This document shows, in pieces, positions 1-10,904 of a stretch of DNA of 64,000 nucleotides. How positions within the stretch are numbered: position 1 is the stretch's first letter; every line of letters starts with the position of its first letter. The DNA is taken from contig NC_030857.1 of assembly GCF_000208745.1 (NCBI RefSeq), positions 17,688,033-17,752,032 on the forward strand. Reading direction: 5' to 3'. This stretch comes from Theobroma cacao. Taxonomy: Eukaryota; Streptophyta; Magnoliopsida; Malvales; Malvaceae. A model generated the notes under the pieces. The model was not told where the DNA came from and did not search any database. It saw only the letters and a list, made by a program, of their open reading frames with translations. The translations under genes and the position numbers were made by a program.

Positions 1-657
1 CCATTTTGTCCCCAGGTGGCAAATGACCATTTTGCCCCTAGATAGCGAAAATTCCAATTTGACTCCAAATTGATCCTCGAACTCCGAATCACCATATTAA
101 CCCATTCTGGGACTTTAAAATTCTTAATTTCATTGTAAATTCTCTATTTGATCTAGTTCGAGGCTTAAATCAACTTTATTGTACCTCTAGGTACAATACC
201 GACTTTTGTAAATTTTTCAAGACTCTCTTAGCATGTAAACATGCTATCCACCACATGTATGTCATCACAAATATTTCTGTAGAGTCGGGCTTGTCATCTT
301 CTCCCCCACTTGGATCAACCATATGATCCTCCTTCTTGATTGACTTCGACATCCGGCTAAATATTAATATTTTAATATTATTTTATTAATAAAATATTAT
401 TTTATTCTAAAAATTTTATCTTGTCTCCTTGGTACCCAAAATACCTTATTATGCCTCACTTGACTTCCAAATCGCCTTTTATCTCACAAATTCTTCTCCG
501 ATAAAATTATTATTATTTTTTTATTATTTTCTCACTTGCGAAATATTTTATCCTAAACTACTCCTTTCGTCTTTTATCACTTCTAAACATTTTAATTGAC
601 CTCAACTTGCATTCGATCAACTTTATTTATCACCATATCAAAGTATGGGGTATTTCA
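1..657 (-). mobile_element. Tekay-like chromovirus LTR, truncated by the window edge
   Basis: Nearly the same sequence recurs at about 60350-60997, where it is the terminal part of a complete solo LTR. In LTR orientation (minus) this is the LTR start, TGAAAT..., whose outer end is at 657. The rest lies outside the window, so it could be a solo LTR or the edge of a full element. The A/T-rich block at 360-420 and the tail at 480-650 match the other copy apart from small indels. It contains no coding sequence. Confidence 0.85.
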
Positions 658-1123
658 GGTTTTGTGTTGTTTTTACCTTTTTTATAGTATTTTATGTGGT
701 TGTTATTGTTAGTTTTTGGTGTTGAATTTTTTGTGCTCTTTATGGTATTGTTGTTGCTACTACTAGCTTGTGTGGTGATTTTTTTACACTGGGTCCTGTT
801 TTTGATTTCACATGTAAGTGCACATATCACTAACAAGTAATATAATGATGAAGTAGAATATTATTCCCACAGAGAATTGCTTTAATTTCTATTTGCTGAC
901 TACTAAAATTAACACACCATAATTTTATCCAAACAATAAAAATTAAAATAAAAAGTAAAATTAAATTTAACAAACTTAAAAACTAAAATTACTTTATTAA
1001 ACTCATTAACTACTAGACTTAAGATTATGGAATTCCTCAATACTTCATCTGAATATTGTCTTTATTTCTTAACTTACTTTAATAGATTAAGTTGCTAACC
1101 TAGAGTTCTAATTTATTTACAAG

Positions 1124-1215
1124 TTTTTTTTTTTATAATTAGGGGAGGGGGGATTCGAACCCTGCTCTTTAGGTAGGGGAATTATGCACCAACCAATGAG
1201 ACAAATGCTTGGGTG
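1124..1215 (-). mobile_element. Short tRNA-derived SINE, copy 1 (minus)
   Basis: Read on the minus strand, the 92-bp insert starts GCACCCAAGC, has an A-box-like stretch (GTCTCATTGGTTGG), an exact B box (GGTTCGAATCC, complement of 1151-1161), and ends CCCCTAATTAT followed by a poly-A tract. It is flanked by a perfect 16-bp duplication, CTAATTTATTTACAAG, at 1108-1123 and 1216-1231. That is the hallmark of LINE-mediated retroposition and fixes the boundaries. Confidence 0.88.
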
Positions 1216-1290
1216 CTAATTTATTTACAAGTTTCTGTCAAGGCTCTCACAAAAATACCTTTCCCAATTAACTTAGCATATGTCTATGCA

Positions 1291-1380
1291 CCTGAGCATT
1301 TGGCTTATTGGTTGATGCATTATCCCCTTCTCTAGAGAATAGGCTTTGAATCCCCCTTCCCCTAATTATTAAAAAAAAAA
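1291..1380 (+). mobile_element. Short tRNA-derived SINE, copy 2 (plus)
   Basis: Same family as the copy at 1124-1215 but in the other orientation: CCTGAGCATT head, A-box-like TGGCTTATTGGTTG, decayed B box GGCTTTGAATCC, and a CCCCTAATTATT plus A10 tail. Direct repeats of 20 bp at 1271-1290 and 1381-1400 differ by one C/T. Both copies sit in the same solo LTR 60 bp apart. The tRNA resemblance is limited to the promoter boxes; it is not a tRNA gene. Confidence 0.87.
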
Positions 1381-2552
1381 ACTTAGTATATGTCTATGCA
1401 ACTTAAATTGAAGAAAGATTCATTAAGTTTGTGCTCTAATCCTAGTTACGTATGACTTATAGGTGTATGTCTATCTTGTATACAAATCAAACCACCTAAT
1501 CAACTAATTGTACTTGATCATACGCTATTCTATTCAAGGTCTACCTAAATCTCCTTCGTCAAGGTTTAATCTAGATTTCTAGATTAATATAATTGGTGAT
1601 CAAGCAATTGAAGCATTAAGAACAGAATAAAATAAACAACTTAAAACTGTCAAATATTAGCAAAAAAGAAATAAAACATTCAGACTATGTATTGAATTCA
1701 ATCATAATCTTAGACAACTAAATTAATTCCCCATAATGTCATAAATCCTCGTCAAATAAAGTTTAAACATGATCCTCGTAAAATAAAAAAATAACAAAAA
1801 AATAAAGAATCCCGTGAATTGCAATCTTGATCTCCCAATCTTGTTGAATCCCTCAATTTCTTCTAAGCTCCAATGAGACTTTTTCAATGATTTTATGGTT
1901 AATTCTCAGCTCTAAATCTGGTGTTTCGTTTTTCCAAAAGTCCTCTGAAAGGTTACTTTTATAAGGCTTTGAAGTTGGGATAAGTTGCATGAAGAAAGAA
2001 TTCAATTCCAACAAGGATTTCCTCATCATACTACTTGAGCCATGACCTATCTCCACCAAGGCTACGACCTCGACCATTTAATCTACAAAAGTTGTGATCT
2101 CTTCAGGACTACTGCAATGCTTCAACTATGACAAGGTTTTTGATAACTTTTCAGGTCAAACTAGCAAAGTAGTAAAATATAAAAGTTATAGTTTTTTCTC
2201 TTATCTTTCTAATGGTCTAAGAATCACCTCATTTGGAATTTTGTAGAGAGTGTTATGGTCAAAATACCAAGAGATGTGCAGTAAAAGCTTGTACCTAGAA
2301 TGCACTCTCCTAGTCCAATTAAAAGTCTTTCTTCAATAAACACCTACAAATGCAGAAATAAATCAATAACAACTTATCTTAGGCATATAACCATAAATTT
2401 AACACAAGATTGACTAAGATTAGATTGACTCACCTAATCAACTAACTTAAAATAATTAAATAAAATCTACTAATTTCTATGTATTGCCACAAGATCTAAG
2501 CTAAATTATTATCAAAATTAAGTCCAAATAGCTCTATATCATAGAGTTATCA

Positions 2553-2950
2553 AGTCCCCCCTTTTGTTGTTTGTATTTAAAGCCTCAATTTTTAGGGTTG
2601 CTTGGTTCCAATCCAAGATTTCTTAGTATTAGGAAGGCAACCAATGTTGACTTTTCAATCACCATATTCAGTTGGTATAAGAAGGCATTCGATGCTTGTA
2701 TTTCCTTTTGCTTGTTAAAATAGTTATTTTTATAAAAGGAAAGATTGGGAGCTCATCTTTGCAACAAGGGTAGCAAGTTAATTACTAATTTACAAAAACA
2801 TGGAAAACGAATGGGTGAGTCACAAAGACTCTATGAGTGAATACAAGAAGGAGACAAGTCAAGGAGAAGAACTCTTGCACAAATCATAATTTGCATAAAC
2901 ATGACATTGTTAAATCTCATATGTTTCCTTCAAATCCTTGAAAATAATGT
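2553..2950. other. Unassigned spacer between LTR blocks
   Basis: No gene or clear repeat boundary was found. From about 2810 the text (CTATGAGTGAATACAAGAAGG and onward) resembles the 3' part of the LTR at 41649 onwards, so the next LTR block may start here. Confidence 0.3.
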
Positions 2951-3078
2951 AGTTCAAGACCATTTTATAAATATTTAGTTGAAGCGAAAGATGCATAAAA
3001 GTTTAAGATGAAATGGAAATTGAAAACATTTGAAATACTTTTGAAAAAAGGAGTGAAAACATTGTTTTGTACTTGAGG

Positions 3079-3227
3079 TATTGATACTTCTATAAGAGGT
3101 TTCGATACTTTTACCCCAAAATGCTCTTTGAATGGTAAATATCGATACTTACAAGATAAATATCGATAATTTCTTCCTAGGGCATCTTGTTTGCTAAGTA
3201 TCAATACTTGTTCTTCAAGTATTGATA
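3079..3227. repeat. Three palindrome couplets, TATCGATA type, 21-bp spacing
   Basis: Palindromic 8-mers (TATCGATA or one-to-two-base variants) start at 3079/3100, 3140/3161 and 3199/3220. Within each pair the start-to-start spacing is exactly 21 bp, and pairs recur about every 60 bp. The third pair is TATCAATA/TATTGATA, each the reverse complement of the other, extending to hairpin arms of 13-14 bp. Confidence 0.9.
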
Positions 3228-4684
3228 CCTTACTCATAAAACCTAGACTTTTAGGGACTTTTTACATTTTCCATCAATACTTCAATTACTATACTTAGGG
3301 CCAATCATGTAGCCTAAGATTTCACTTGGATTTAGCCATATAACATCATTCTCACGACTACTTAGCACATAATTCACATTCATAACAAGAGCTTAATCTA
3401 TTCATAAATCTAACCTTTCTAATTATACTAAACTCGCCAAGAAGCTTACCAAGGACAATTGCACAATCCCCATTGTTTAGGATTTTTGACGATAATGGTA
3501 TGATCCCCACTATATTGGATTATTGAGGATAATGGTATAGTTCCCATTATCTTGGACAAACTGTGTGCACTTTGAATGGAATTCCACCTCGACTTGTGGT
3601 TATGTATAATTGTGCGTGTGGTACATGCCCCACATCTAGGCTTTCATAAACATATAGGATTTAACATTTCACTATAGCTCATACTCATAATCATGTTTAT
3701 CTCATAAGGTATGTGGTACTACTTCACATACAAATCTCAAAATCATTCTTTACATGCTTATGTACATATCACATAACCATTTCATAAACATATGGGTGGG
3801 AATAGGTACATCCACCTAAGCATCTCATCTAGCATACTTTTATTTCATACTCAACATGCTATCTTGAATTCATTTTGAAGGAAATCATTTAAAAAGGCTT
3901 GTCTCCCTTATTGAAAACTAATACATAGTAAAGATATTTACATACGTATTTAGATTCAAAAACTTCTTTGAAAGAAAAATCATATTTAGTTAAAAAGATT
4001 TATTGTTATGAAAATAACATTTAAATCATGCGAGATAAACAATTCAATAAACCATGCTTAGCTTTACATACTAAAATACTTGAAAATGTGTATCCATTCA
4101 CCTTCGAATACTTGACCTTTACCTATATGCAACACTTCACTCCAACGAGTTCTTTAAAGTTTCGACAGCACCTAAAGCATTCAACAATCATTGTAATCAT
4201 TACTTAAGCTATAGATCACATAGAAATCAATTATGTTAATTTGAAACTACTTGAGTTTGTTCAAAACTAATTCTTCTAGCTTAAATCCATTGTTCTTCAA
4301 CTAACTAGGGATTTAAGCTTTTTAAATCTTTATTCATTCCTTACCTTGGTGATCTACTAGTGAGAGAAACCTATTGAAAATCTTAGTTGCTTTAAAAGAA
4401 CACAAAATCTGTTGAGAGGATTAAAATCAGTATTGGAATCAAGAGTTTGAAAATTTAAAAGTTGGAAAATGTTACCTTTGTTAATTCAAAAACCAAAACC
4501 AAGCTTCAAATCTTCAAAAATGGGGCTATTTTAGTGAGAGAGAGCAATAAGGTTGTTAGAAGTTGATAGAAAATGAGAGAGAGGTAGCCGAGGCTGCAAA
4601 AAATGACAAAAAACCTATAAAAGAAAGTTTTTGAGTAGAAAATATTGTTTTGCCCCTTTTTATTTTTAGGTAAACAACAACAAG

Positions 4685-4834
4685 TATCGATACTTTTGGG
4701 TGAGGTATTCATACTTGAGTTTCTGGGTCTCAAGCATCAGTACTTGCTCATTAGGTATTGATACTTGTTCTTCAAAATCATTTTAAAAGTTTTTTGGGCA
4801 GCAAGTATCAATACTTGTTCTTTGGGTATTGATA
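4685..4834. repeat. Three more TATCGATA-type couplets, 21-bp spacing
   Basis: Pairs start at 4685/4706, 4735/4756 and 4806/4827, again exactly 21 bp apart. The last pair is TATCAATA/TATTGATA with 12-bp complementary arms. This cluster lies near the LTR start in LTR orientation, about 1.4 kb from the first cluster. Confidence 0.9.
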
Positions 4835-5037
4835 CTTCTATTCTAAAATGTAAAATTTAATTTGAAAACACATCCGTTTTGGCTACATCTCTCTCCTATG
4901 AAAATATACACTTGTAAACTTGAAATTTGAGCTTTTTTAAATAAAGTTTTCAAAAATCTTTAGACTAAAAACACAATTTAATTGTTCACCAAGTAGGATT
5001 TACTTTTCTATACACATCTAAAGTGAGGGGTTTCACA

Positions 5038-5990
5038 ACAACTAAGTAGCAAACCTTGCCCATATAGATGTACTAATGGCCTTGGATCCTCTAGGCCCAA
5101 TCCATAATCAAACAAGATTTATATATAAAACCTAAAAGAAAAAAATGTATGGGATCTTTAGTGATTTCTCTTTACAACTATAGGCCCTAGTCTAAGCCAT
5201 CTCATGACTAATATTTTACTTGAAATTTCATTCAATCTAATATTATCATTTTATTTTTTTAAATTAATCAAGAAACCTTAATTACCCACTAATTATAATA
5301 ATGTTTATCGGCACATTACAACTGACCTCTATAGAGAAAAGAATTATCAATGAGATCATTTTCATTACAATGTTTACTAATAAACCCTTTCACCATGCCA
5401 TATTCCTCATGGACTTTATAGATAAATAATTTTCACTGTCACATCTAACTCATGTCAGTGCCAATTCATGATTTTAAATCTTGTTGGAGTTTGAAAAATA
5501 ATTTTCTTCAAAAACTCTTAAGATATTAATATAAATAATATAATTTGAAAACATTTTCTAGAAGTCACACTGACCAGATTTTTTGAGTCCATCAATCTTA
5601 TAAAAATCACTTGAATATCTTTTTCAATAGATGGTGAATCCTTTATTGAGTATCCAATATAATTTATTTAGCATGTATATAACGCGATGTACCAGAGTAT
5701 AGCCTTTAAATTTAGCAATACCTATTGACAACATTAAAGTCATGCAGATATTAAATAAAACATATTGATCTATCAAGTCTAAGGGCAATTAATAACTTGT
5801 AATAGAGCTCCTTTTAATTATTGATGACAAGCTTATATGGTGCTCTTTAAATAGATCTTGCTCAATGTATGCATCTCTTACACTACACCCACTTATTGGT
5901 TTTAAGATCACTACCTCATTGGTGGAGTTAAAATATTTTATCTTTTTGATAGAGGTATAACAAATATAAGTTTTAAACATTTTTATCACA
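5038..5990. other. AT-rich stretch without recognisable gene
   Basis: No convincing coding frame, repeat boundary or RNA gene. Short ORFs such as 5789-5989 have no recognisable domain. Confidence 0.4.
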
Positions 5991-5994
5991 TTTA

Positions 5995-6795
5995 GCCTAG
6001 ATTAATTTTGGCAAACAAGGAACTAAAGAACTATAACTCCCCACTTAATAGCTCGTCAACTATTAGAATAGTTTTTCTATAATGTTATCAAATATGATAT
6101 AAATAAATAAAAGGTAAACTCCATATAGACCACTTGTGATAGGGTATTTTCTCACGTAAGACCATAAGGTTATTTTTGTTCCATATAAAACATTATATTT
6201 TACTTTTATTTCCAAAAGGAGTAACGATGTTAAAGTTTTAGTTAATTTTTTGGAAATAGATAATAAGAACCTTTCGTTTATGATTCTTTTGTTTTTCATT
6301 TGTTTAATCAAAATAAAAGATTTAACCATTTTTTGGATTTCTTTTATAATTTTTCTCTCTCCTCATCTTCTCACTTTTGTCCAACAAGTCAATTAAGTAT
6401 TTTATACACAAAAGAAAATATAATTAAATTCATGAAATGGGGACACAGTATTTTACAACCACGCCCCTTGATGAGAAAGTAAAAAGTCTATAAGAAAGAT
6501 CTATTTGGCTTGGACTGGAAATAAAATCCATTCCCACCTCTTGATGAGAGAAAGAACAGGTCTGATGTAAGACATAAGGTTTTATATGAAACAAAAAATA
6601 ATCTCAGTGTGCTATGTGAAAAAATGTCATATCATAAGAGTTTATGTGGACTTTATCCTTTATTTATAACATATTTGATATACTCATAAATTATTTGGTA
6701 AAATTATAGAAAAATTAATCTAATAGTTGATGAGATATTAAGTGTAGAGTTATAGTTATTCAGTTCTTATTTCTTAAAATTAATAGTAGTAATTT
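5995..6795. mobile_element. Foldback / long-TIR DNA element
   Basis: The left arm (about 5995-6192) is imperfectly reverse-complementary to the right arm (about 6575-6795). Landmarks: GAACTAAAGAACTATAACTC at the left pairs with the complement of GTTATAGTTATTCAGTTC at the right; ACTATTAGAATAG and CAAATATGATATAAATA also recur inverted. Arms are about 200 bp, with a middle of about 380 bp that holds no recognisable transposase. The exact ends and target duplication could not be fixed. It lies about 280 bp past the stop codon of P450 gene 1. Confidence 0.65.
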
Positions 6796-7076
6796 ATTAA
6801 GGTTGATATAAATATGTTATATAATAAAATTTTAACAACTTCTCGTCGATGAGGAAAGGGTGTTGCTATTGGAAGCCTTTTGCAAATCTAATTAAACTTG
6901 GGGCATGGGATTAGACTAAAGAATATATCAATTATAGAAACGACTGAAATAAGATGACAGTTCAACTTATTTTAAAAACCTATCGTACAATGCATAGATA
7001 TGGAAATTGCATGCTTATGAGAATGGAAGAGACACCAAAGACTAATTTATTCTATTTAATGCGTCAGCCTTGATGC

Positions 7077-8781
7077 TCATGCGGCTTGGAGCTTGATGGG
7101 CAGACCCTCCTCTGGAATGGGTGAAGGAATGTAGGAAATCTTCTCATTGGGATTCAGTTTCTCCCATTTGAATTTGGTGACCAGGTTGTGTATGAAAGTG
7201 AGGATTTCCAGTCGTGCATACTCCTTCCCAGGGCACATACGAGGACCTCCACCAAATGGAACAAATGTGTAGGGTGCAGGACCATTTCCTTCAAACCTTG
7301 AAGGATCAAACTTCTCTGGATCTGGGAAGTCGTTGGGATTCTTGTGTGTTGAATGGACAGTCCAGAAGGCCTGAAGCAATAAAGAAAACAAATAAGGGCT
7401 GGGTAAGTATTTATTGGTAGGTAGGTAGCGAGCTAGGACGGAATGATTCTTTAAAACTACAAAAAAATGACAATGACATGATGATTTTTGCAATGAAAAC
7501 ATAGAGTCCTTACCTTCCATCCTTTTGGAATCGTATAACCTGCGTAAGTAAAGTCGGTGATGGCCTCTCTAAAAGCTCCATTAGCAGGTGGTGCCAGCCT
7601 CATTGCTTCGCATGCCACGCACCAAGTGTACTTCATCTTCTGAATATCTTCCCATCTCAATGGTTCTTCAGGCCCTTTGGACCTTAAAATATCCATTTGT
7701 TCTGCAATTAACCAAACAAGATGAAACATTAATTAATTGCCCGATAGAAATTTTAAATATATTAGAAAATGATAGGAGTCCACGAGCCTCCTGGTGCTAA
7801 AATCCAAATTAATGACCGACTAATTTACATACCTTCCAACACCTTGTTATATACGTCAGGATAGTCAGAAAGATAGCTAACAGTGAAGGTGATTGCGGTA
7901 CTTGTTGTGTCATGACTTGCAATAAAGAAGCCTACAATCTTGTTGCCGATCTCTATCTCAGTCATACCGTCCAGCAGCATGTTATCCACCAAGTCTGAAG
8001 CAACCGTTCTCCTTTTCTCCAACAGCTCGTTTTTCTTCTTGGTAATGAGGGCAAAAAGCTCTTGGCGAATCACTCTGCCTGCTTTCACGGCGCGATTGAA
8101 TGTTGTTCCCGGAAGATCAATGGGCACGGATACGAGACCAGCAGTGGCAATAGAAAAAGGCTTGGCAAATTTTTCTATCTCCTCCCGATCTCGAACACTC
8201 ATGAATAGACGACAGGCGAGTGAAAAGGTGTACTTCTTGGAAAGCGGGAAAACTTGGACTTGATTATAGGGGGACCAATGTTGGTCTAGGTGCTCCTTTG
8301 CCATTCTATCCATGACGGGTACGTAATGTTGAAGGGACTCTGGCTTGAGCAAAGAAGGCAGGTAGGCCCGAAGTTTAGTGGATTCTTCTGCGGAAGAATT
8401 ATCAACACTAGATGGATCCAAAAAAGCTTTCTTCATGGGACGCGGCCACCACGATGTAACATATTTGTTTTGGCCAGAGAAGAGGAACTTGTTGCCAGCA
8501 GCACCGCAAAAGACAGCCATGTCCTCTCCTAGCAATGATGTACGGAACACATCGGATGAATATTTGGTATTTCTGTCAGTTACGAATTTCTCAGGAGTTC
8601 CCCTTCTTGAAGCCAGCACATAGTCCAAGGTTTCGCCAATGTATGGGAGACCCTTTCTACCCGGAGGCAGCTTGGGGGTGGCGGCCCTGGATTTGTACTT
8701 GTAAACCAAGTAGATGACACCAACAGACACGTACAAAACTACAAAGTGGACTAAGTATGGCATCAAAAAAGCAATGTCCAT
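7077..8781 (-). CDS. Cytochrome P450 of the CYP716 type, gene 1 (3 exons)
   Basis: Probable ER-anchored monooxygenase; CYP716 enzymes typically oxidise pentacyclic triterpenes (many CYP716A members oxidise the C-28 methyl of beta-amyrin, alpha-amyrin or lupeol). Exons on the minus strand are 8781-7833, 7701-7514 and 7370-7077, with GT/AG introns, giving 476 residues; CYP716 proteins are usually about 480. Visible landmarks: N-terminal hydrophobic anchor (residues 8-27), proline-rich hinge [10 protein letters not shown]-helix ASHDTTS, K-helix EAMR, FDPSRF, and the heme loop [10 protein letters not shown] with its cysteine ligand. Exon 1 ends in phase 1 and joins exon 2 to read VLEEQMD. No stops or frameshifts. 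Substrate and regiospecificity cannot be read from sequence. A paralog is at 52864-54567. Confidence 0.93.
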
Positions 8782-8924
8782 GCCTGCTTAATTAATCTTT
8801 CCCCCGACCTTTGCTACTTTAATTAACAAAGGTGTAATTACACACTGGAGTGCCGAACGAGCCCAGGATCATCTACAAAATTTAAGGAGGAACAAATGGA
8901 TATGCATCTCACATCTGTTTGCCA

Positions 8925-8932
8925 TATTTATA
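8925..8932 (-). promoter_or_regulatory. Candidate TATA box of P450 gene 1
   Basis: On the minus strand GACTATAAATATGG lies about 144 bp upstream of the start codon. The same motif stands at 145 bp upstream of P450 gene 2 (54712-54719), so it is conserved between paralogs. Confidence 0.6.
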
Positions 8933-8969
8933 GTCATTTAGTATAACAAACGAAAATTTGATCAGCTTC

Positions 8970-9600
8970 TAAATTTTGACAAAGTTGGCAAAGCATATCG
9001 CTTGATTCCAAATTTTAACAGCTGACAAATTTTGCAACTTGTTCTGCTTTAGAATTCAATTTATCTCATGTCCTGACTCGAGATTCATGATTTAGACGTG
9101 ATAAATGTGCTTGATTTTATTTCTTTATTTCTGTTGGATCGTTATTCCTTTTCTACTTATTTTAATAATAATTGGCATACAGTATTCAAAAGTACAACTT
9201 GTCTTGTTTTGAGACAACATGCATCATGCAGCAAGCTTTGCACATCAGCAAATCAAAATGAATTTCATTGTCTCATTTTCACAACTCCATGGTCAAAAAG
9301 GTGCAGGTGGTTGCGAAGACACTTGAACTCAAAAACACGTTTGAACTGTTTGCAGTCAAGTCTTGATTCTTTATCCTTAAAGAACAAAAAATAGGCTGTT
9401 AGAATTTGACAAATTTGGCACAACATTGTTTGATTCCAAATTTTAACAGCTGTTAATAAAGTTTTGCAACTCGTTTAACTAAGCTGTTACTTTGCAACTC
9501 GTTGTTCATTAGAATTTTATCTCATGTCTTGACATGAGATATTTGATTTAAAAGTGACAAATGTGCTTGATTTTTTATCTTTATTTCTATTCATTATAAC
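8970..9600. repeat. Imperfect duplication in the upstream region of P450 gene 1
   Basis: A block at about 8970-9140 (TTTTGACAAAGTTGGCAAAG, TTTTAACAGCTG, ATAAATGTGCTTGATTTT) recurs at about 9400-9600 in the same orientation. P450 gene 2 has it once (about 54770-55050). Between the copies is about 250 bp (9150-9400) not seen upstream of gene 2. Confidence 0.65.
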
Positions 9601-9604
9601 AAAT

Positions 9605-10900
9605 TTGACTTAAAGATAATACATTTTTAAAATGTGCTGTTAAAAATATTTTTAATAACACTCTTTTTTATACCTTTTAGAATATTTTTGTATATTTGAC
9701 TCCACTATATAAATTTTTAGATGCATTATGAATAAAATATAACCATAAAAATTACATACATTAGTAAAAATTGCATTTTTTTATATTGCTACTAAATGTG
9801 AAAAAAAAGTGAAACTAAAAGTTTAAATAACTGCACTTTTTAAGATTTCACTACAAAAAAAAAAGAAATACGTATATTACTTAAAGAAATGTGATTAAAA
9901 CTCAATTTTGTAGTAGTTATTGGATCTTTTTTCGTTTTGCTTATTTTAATAATAACTAGTATATGGTCAATTTTGCACGTTAATGCATTATGAATATATT
10001 TTTATTATATTTATGAGAATTATAATAATAATGACTAGCGGAAGACATAGGTTATGCAGCAAATTTATAAAATTTTATAAATAATTTTCAACAAAAGCGG
10101 TATTTATTTACAAAATACATTGGATTTGCCAACTTTTATAAATAGTTGGTGTTAATATTTGTGAATAGATGATAAAAAATTGTGAAATTAAAGGTAAATA
10201 AAAATAAGAATTGTGAAAGTTATTTCGGAATGTGTTATAACGAAAGTAGCTTAATTTCAAAGGAGTTGAAGAAAAAAAAGGAAGGAAAGGAACAACTAAA
10301 AATTTTGTAATGTGTTAGGGGCATGCTTGCATGGGAAAGTAATACTTGCAACCGATGCTTCTGTAATGGTTGCGTAAATGCGCATTTAATAACAAAATTA
10401 CTATAATTTGTTATATTGCTATAACTGAATGATTAATTCAAAAATATTATTGGCTGTCGTACATAACGTAAATTTGTTGTTATCAATTTTAAGTGTTGCA
10501 TACATTGTGCAAAGATAGAAACATATAACAATATATTCATTATTGTACTTATGATAACATGAGTCCGTAAACTCAATCGTTAGATATAAAAGGAGTTGTC
10601 ATCAATATTTGTTGTTTAAGTGCGATTAATCACCTAAATGAATCTATTTTTTCTAATGAAGTATTAGGCTTAACTTAGATTTATTAAAAAGAATAAGTTC
10701 TGACTTACGAAATCGATTAGGTACAGGAGCATAAGTATATGTGAGGAATGTATTAGCACACCATTGCAATGCCCATTTGAGTAATGACACCAAATTAATC
10801 ACGTGTTATCTTTTAGCTTTATTAAATTCTAATTCCGTATTTTATTTTATTTTTCTTAATCATTAATTTGTATACACCTTTTTTATGAAAAAGGAATTCA
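9605..10900. other. AT-rich upstream region; homology to gene 2 flank ends near 10035
   Basis: Sequence at about 9930-10035 (CTTATTTTAATAATAA..., GTCAATTTTGCA..., TATATTTATGAG) matches about 55070-55175 upstream of gene 2, so the duplicated segment runs at least this far. The piece 9605-9925 is absent from the gene 2 flank; it includes short inverted ends ACTACAAAA/TTTTGTAGT (about 9849-9916), possibly a small MITE. No gene is seen from 10040 to 10900. Confidence 0.45.
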
Positions 10901-10904
10901 AAAA

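Larger units (their letters stand above)
797..2552 (-). mobile_element. Solo LTR, Athila-like family (minus)
   Basis: The block ends in the hairpin-bearing LTR terminus shared by this family (ATAGAGTTATCA at 2541-2552). It begins with a TGTTTTTG terminus like the start of the copy at 61833. The flanks GGTCC (792-796) and AGTCC (2553-2557) match at four of five bases, which fits an aged 5-bp target duplication. Homologous blocks are at 24738-26253 (plus), 35074-36698 and 61833-63377. It holds two SINE insertions. The short ORF at 1853-2077 is an LTR translation, not a gene. Confidence 0.75.
2950..5037 (-). mobile_element. Probable Ty3/Gypsy-type LTR with TATCGATA couplet arrays (minus)
   Basis: The right end reads ...GGGGTTTCACA at 5037, so in LTR orientation it starts TGTGAAACCCC, a TG terminus. 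The left boundary is not fixed and no target duplication was found. The middle (3450-3660) carries a loose repeat of GATAATGGTAT...CCCCA, at the place where the related LTRs at 31098 and 38337 carry a GTGCAC...GGGGGG array. The ORFs at 2965-3237 and 4506-4733 are translations of repeat text. Confidence 0.5.

Noticed and set aside
1151..1215. tRNA gene suggested by the B box GGTTCGAATCC
   Set aside because: It lacks a foldable acceptor stem and anticodon arm and has a poly-A tail and target duplications, so it is a SINE.
6063..6482. Small ORFs in the foldback element
   Set aside because: They lie across an inverted-repeat arm and AT-rich centre; no transposase or other domain recognised.
7940..8717. 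Several plus-strand ORFs opposite P450 gene 1 (and at 53669-54409 opposite gene 2)
   Set aside because: They are antisense shadows of a well-supported exon with P450 motifs.
9098..9394. 98-residue ORF upstream of P450 gene 1
   Set aside because: Lies in the duplicated promoter segment, has no recognisable domain and no counterpart upstream of gene 2.
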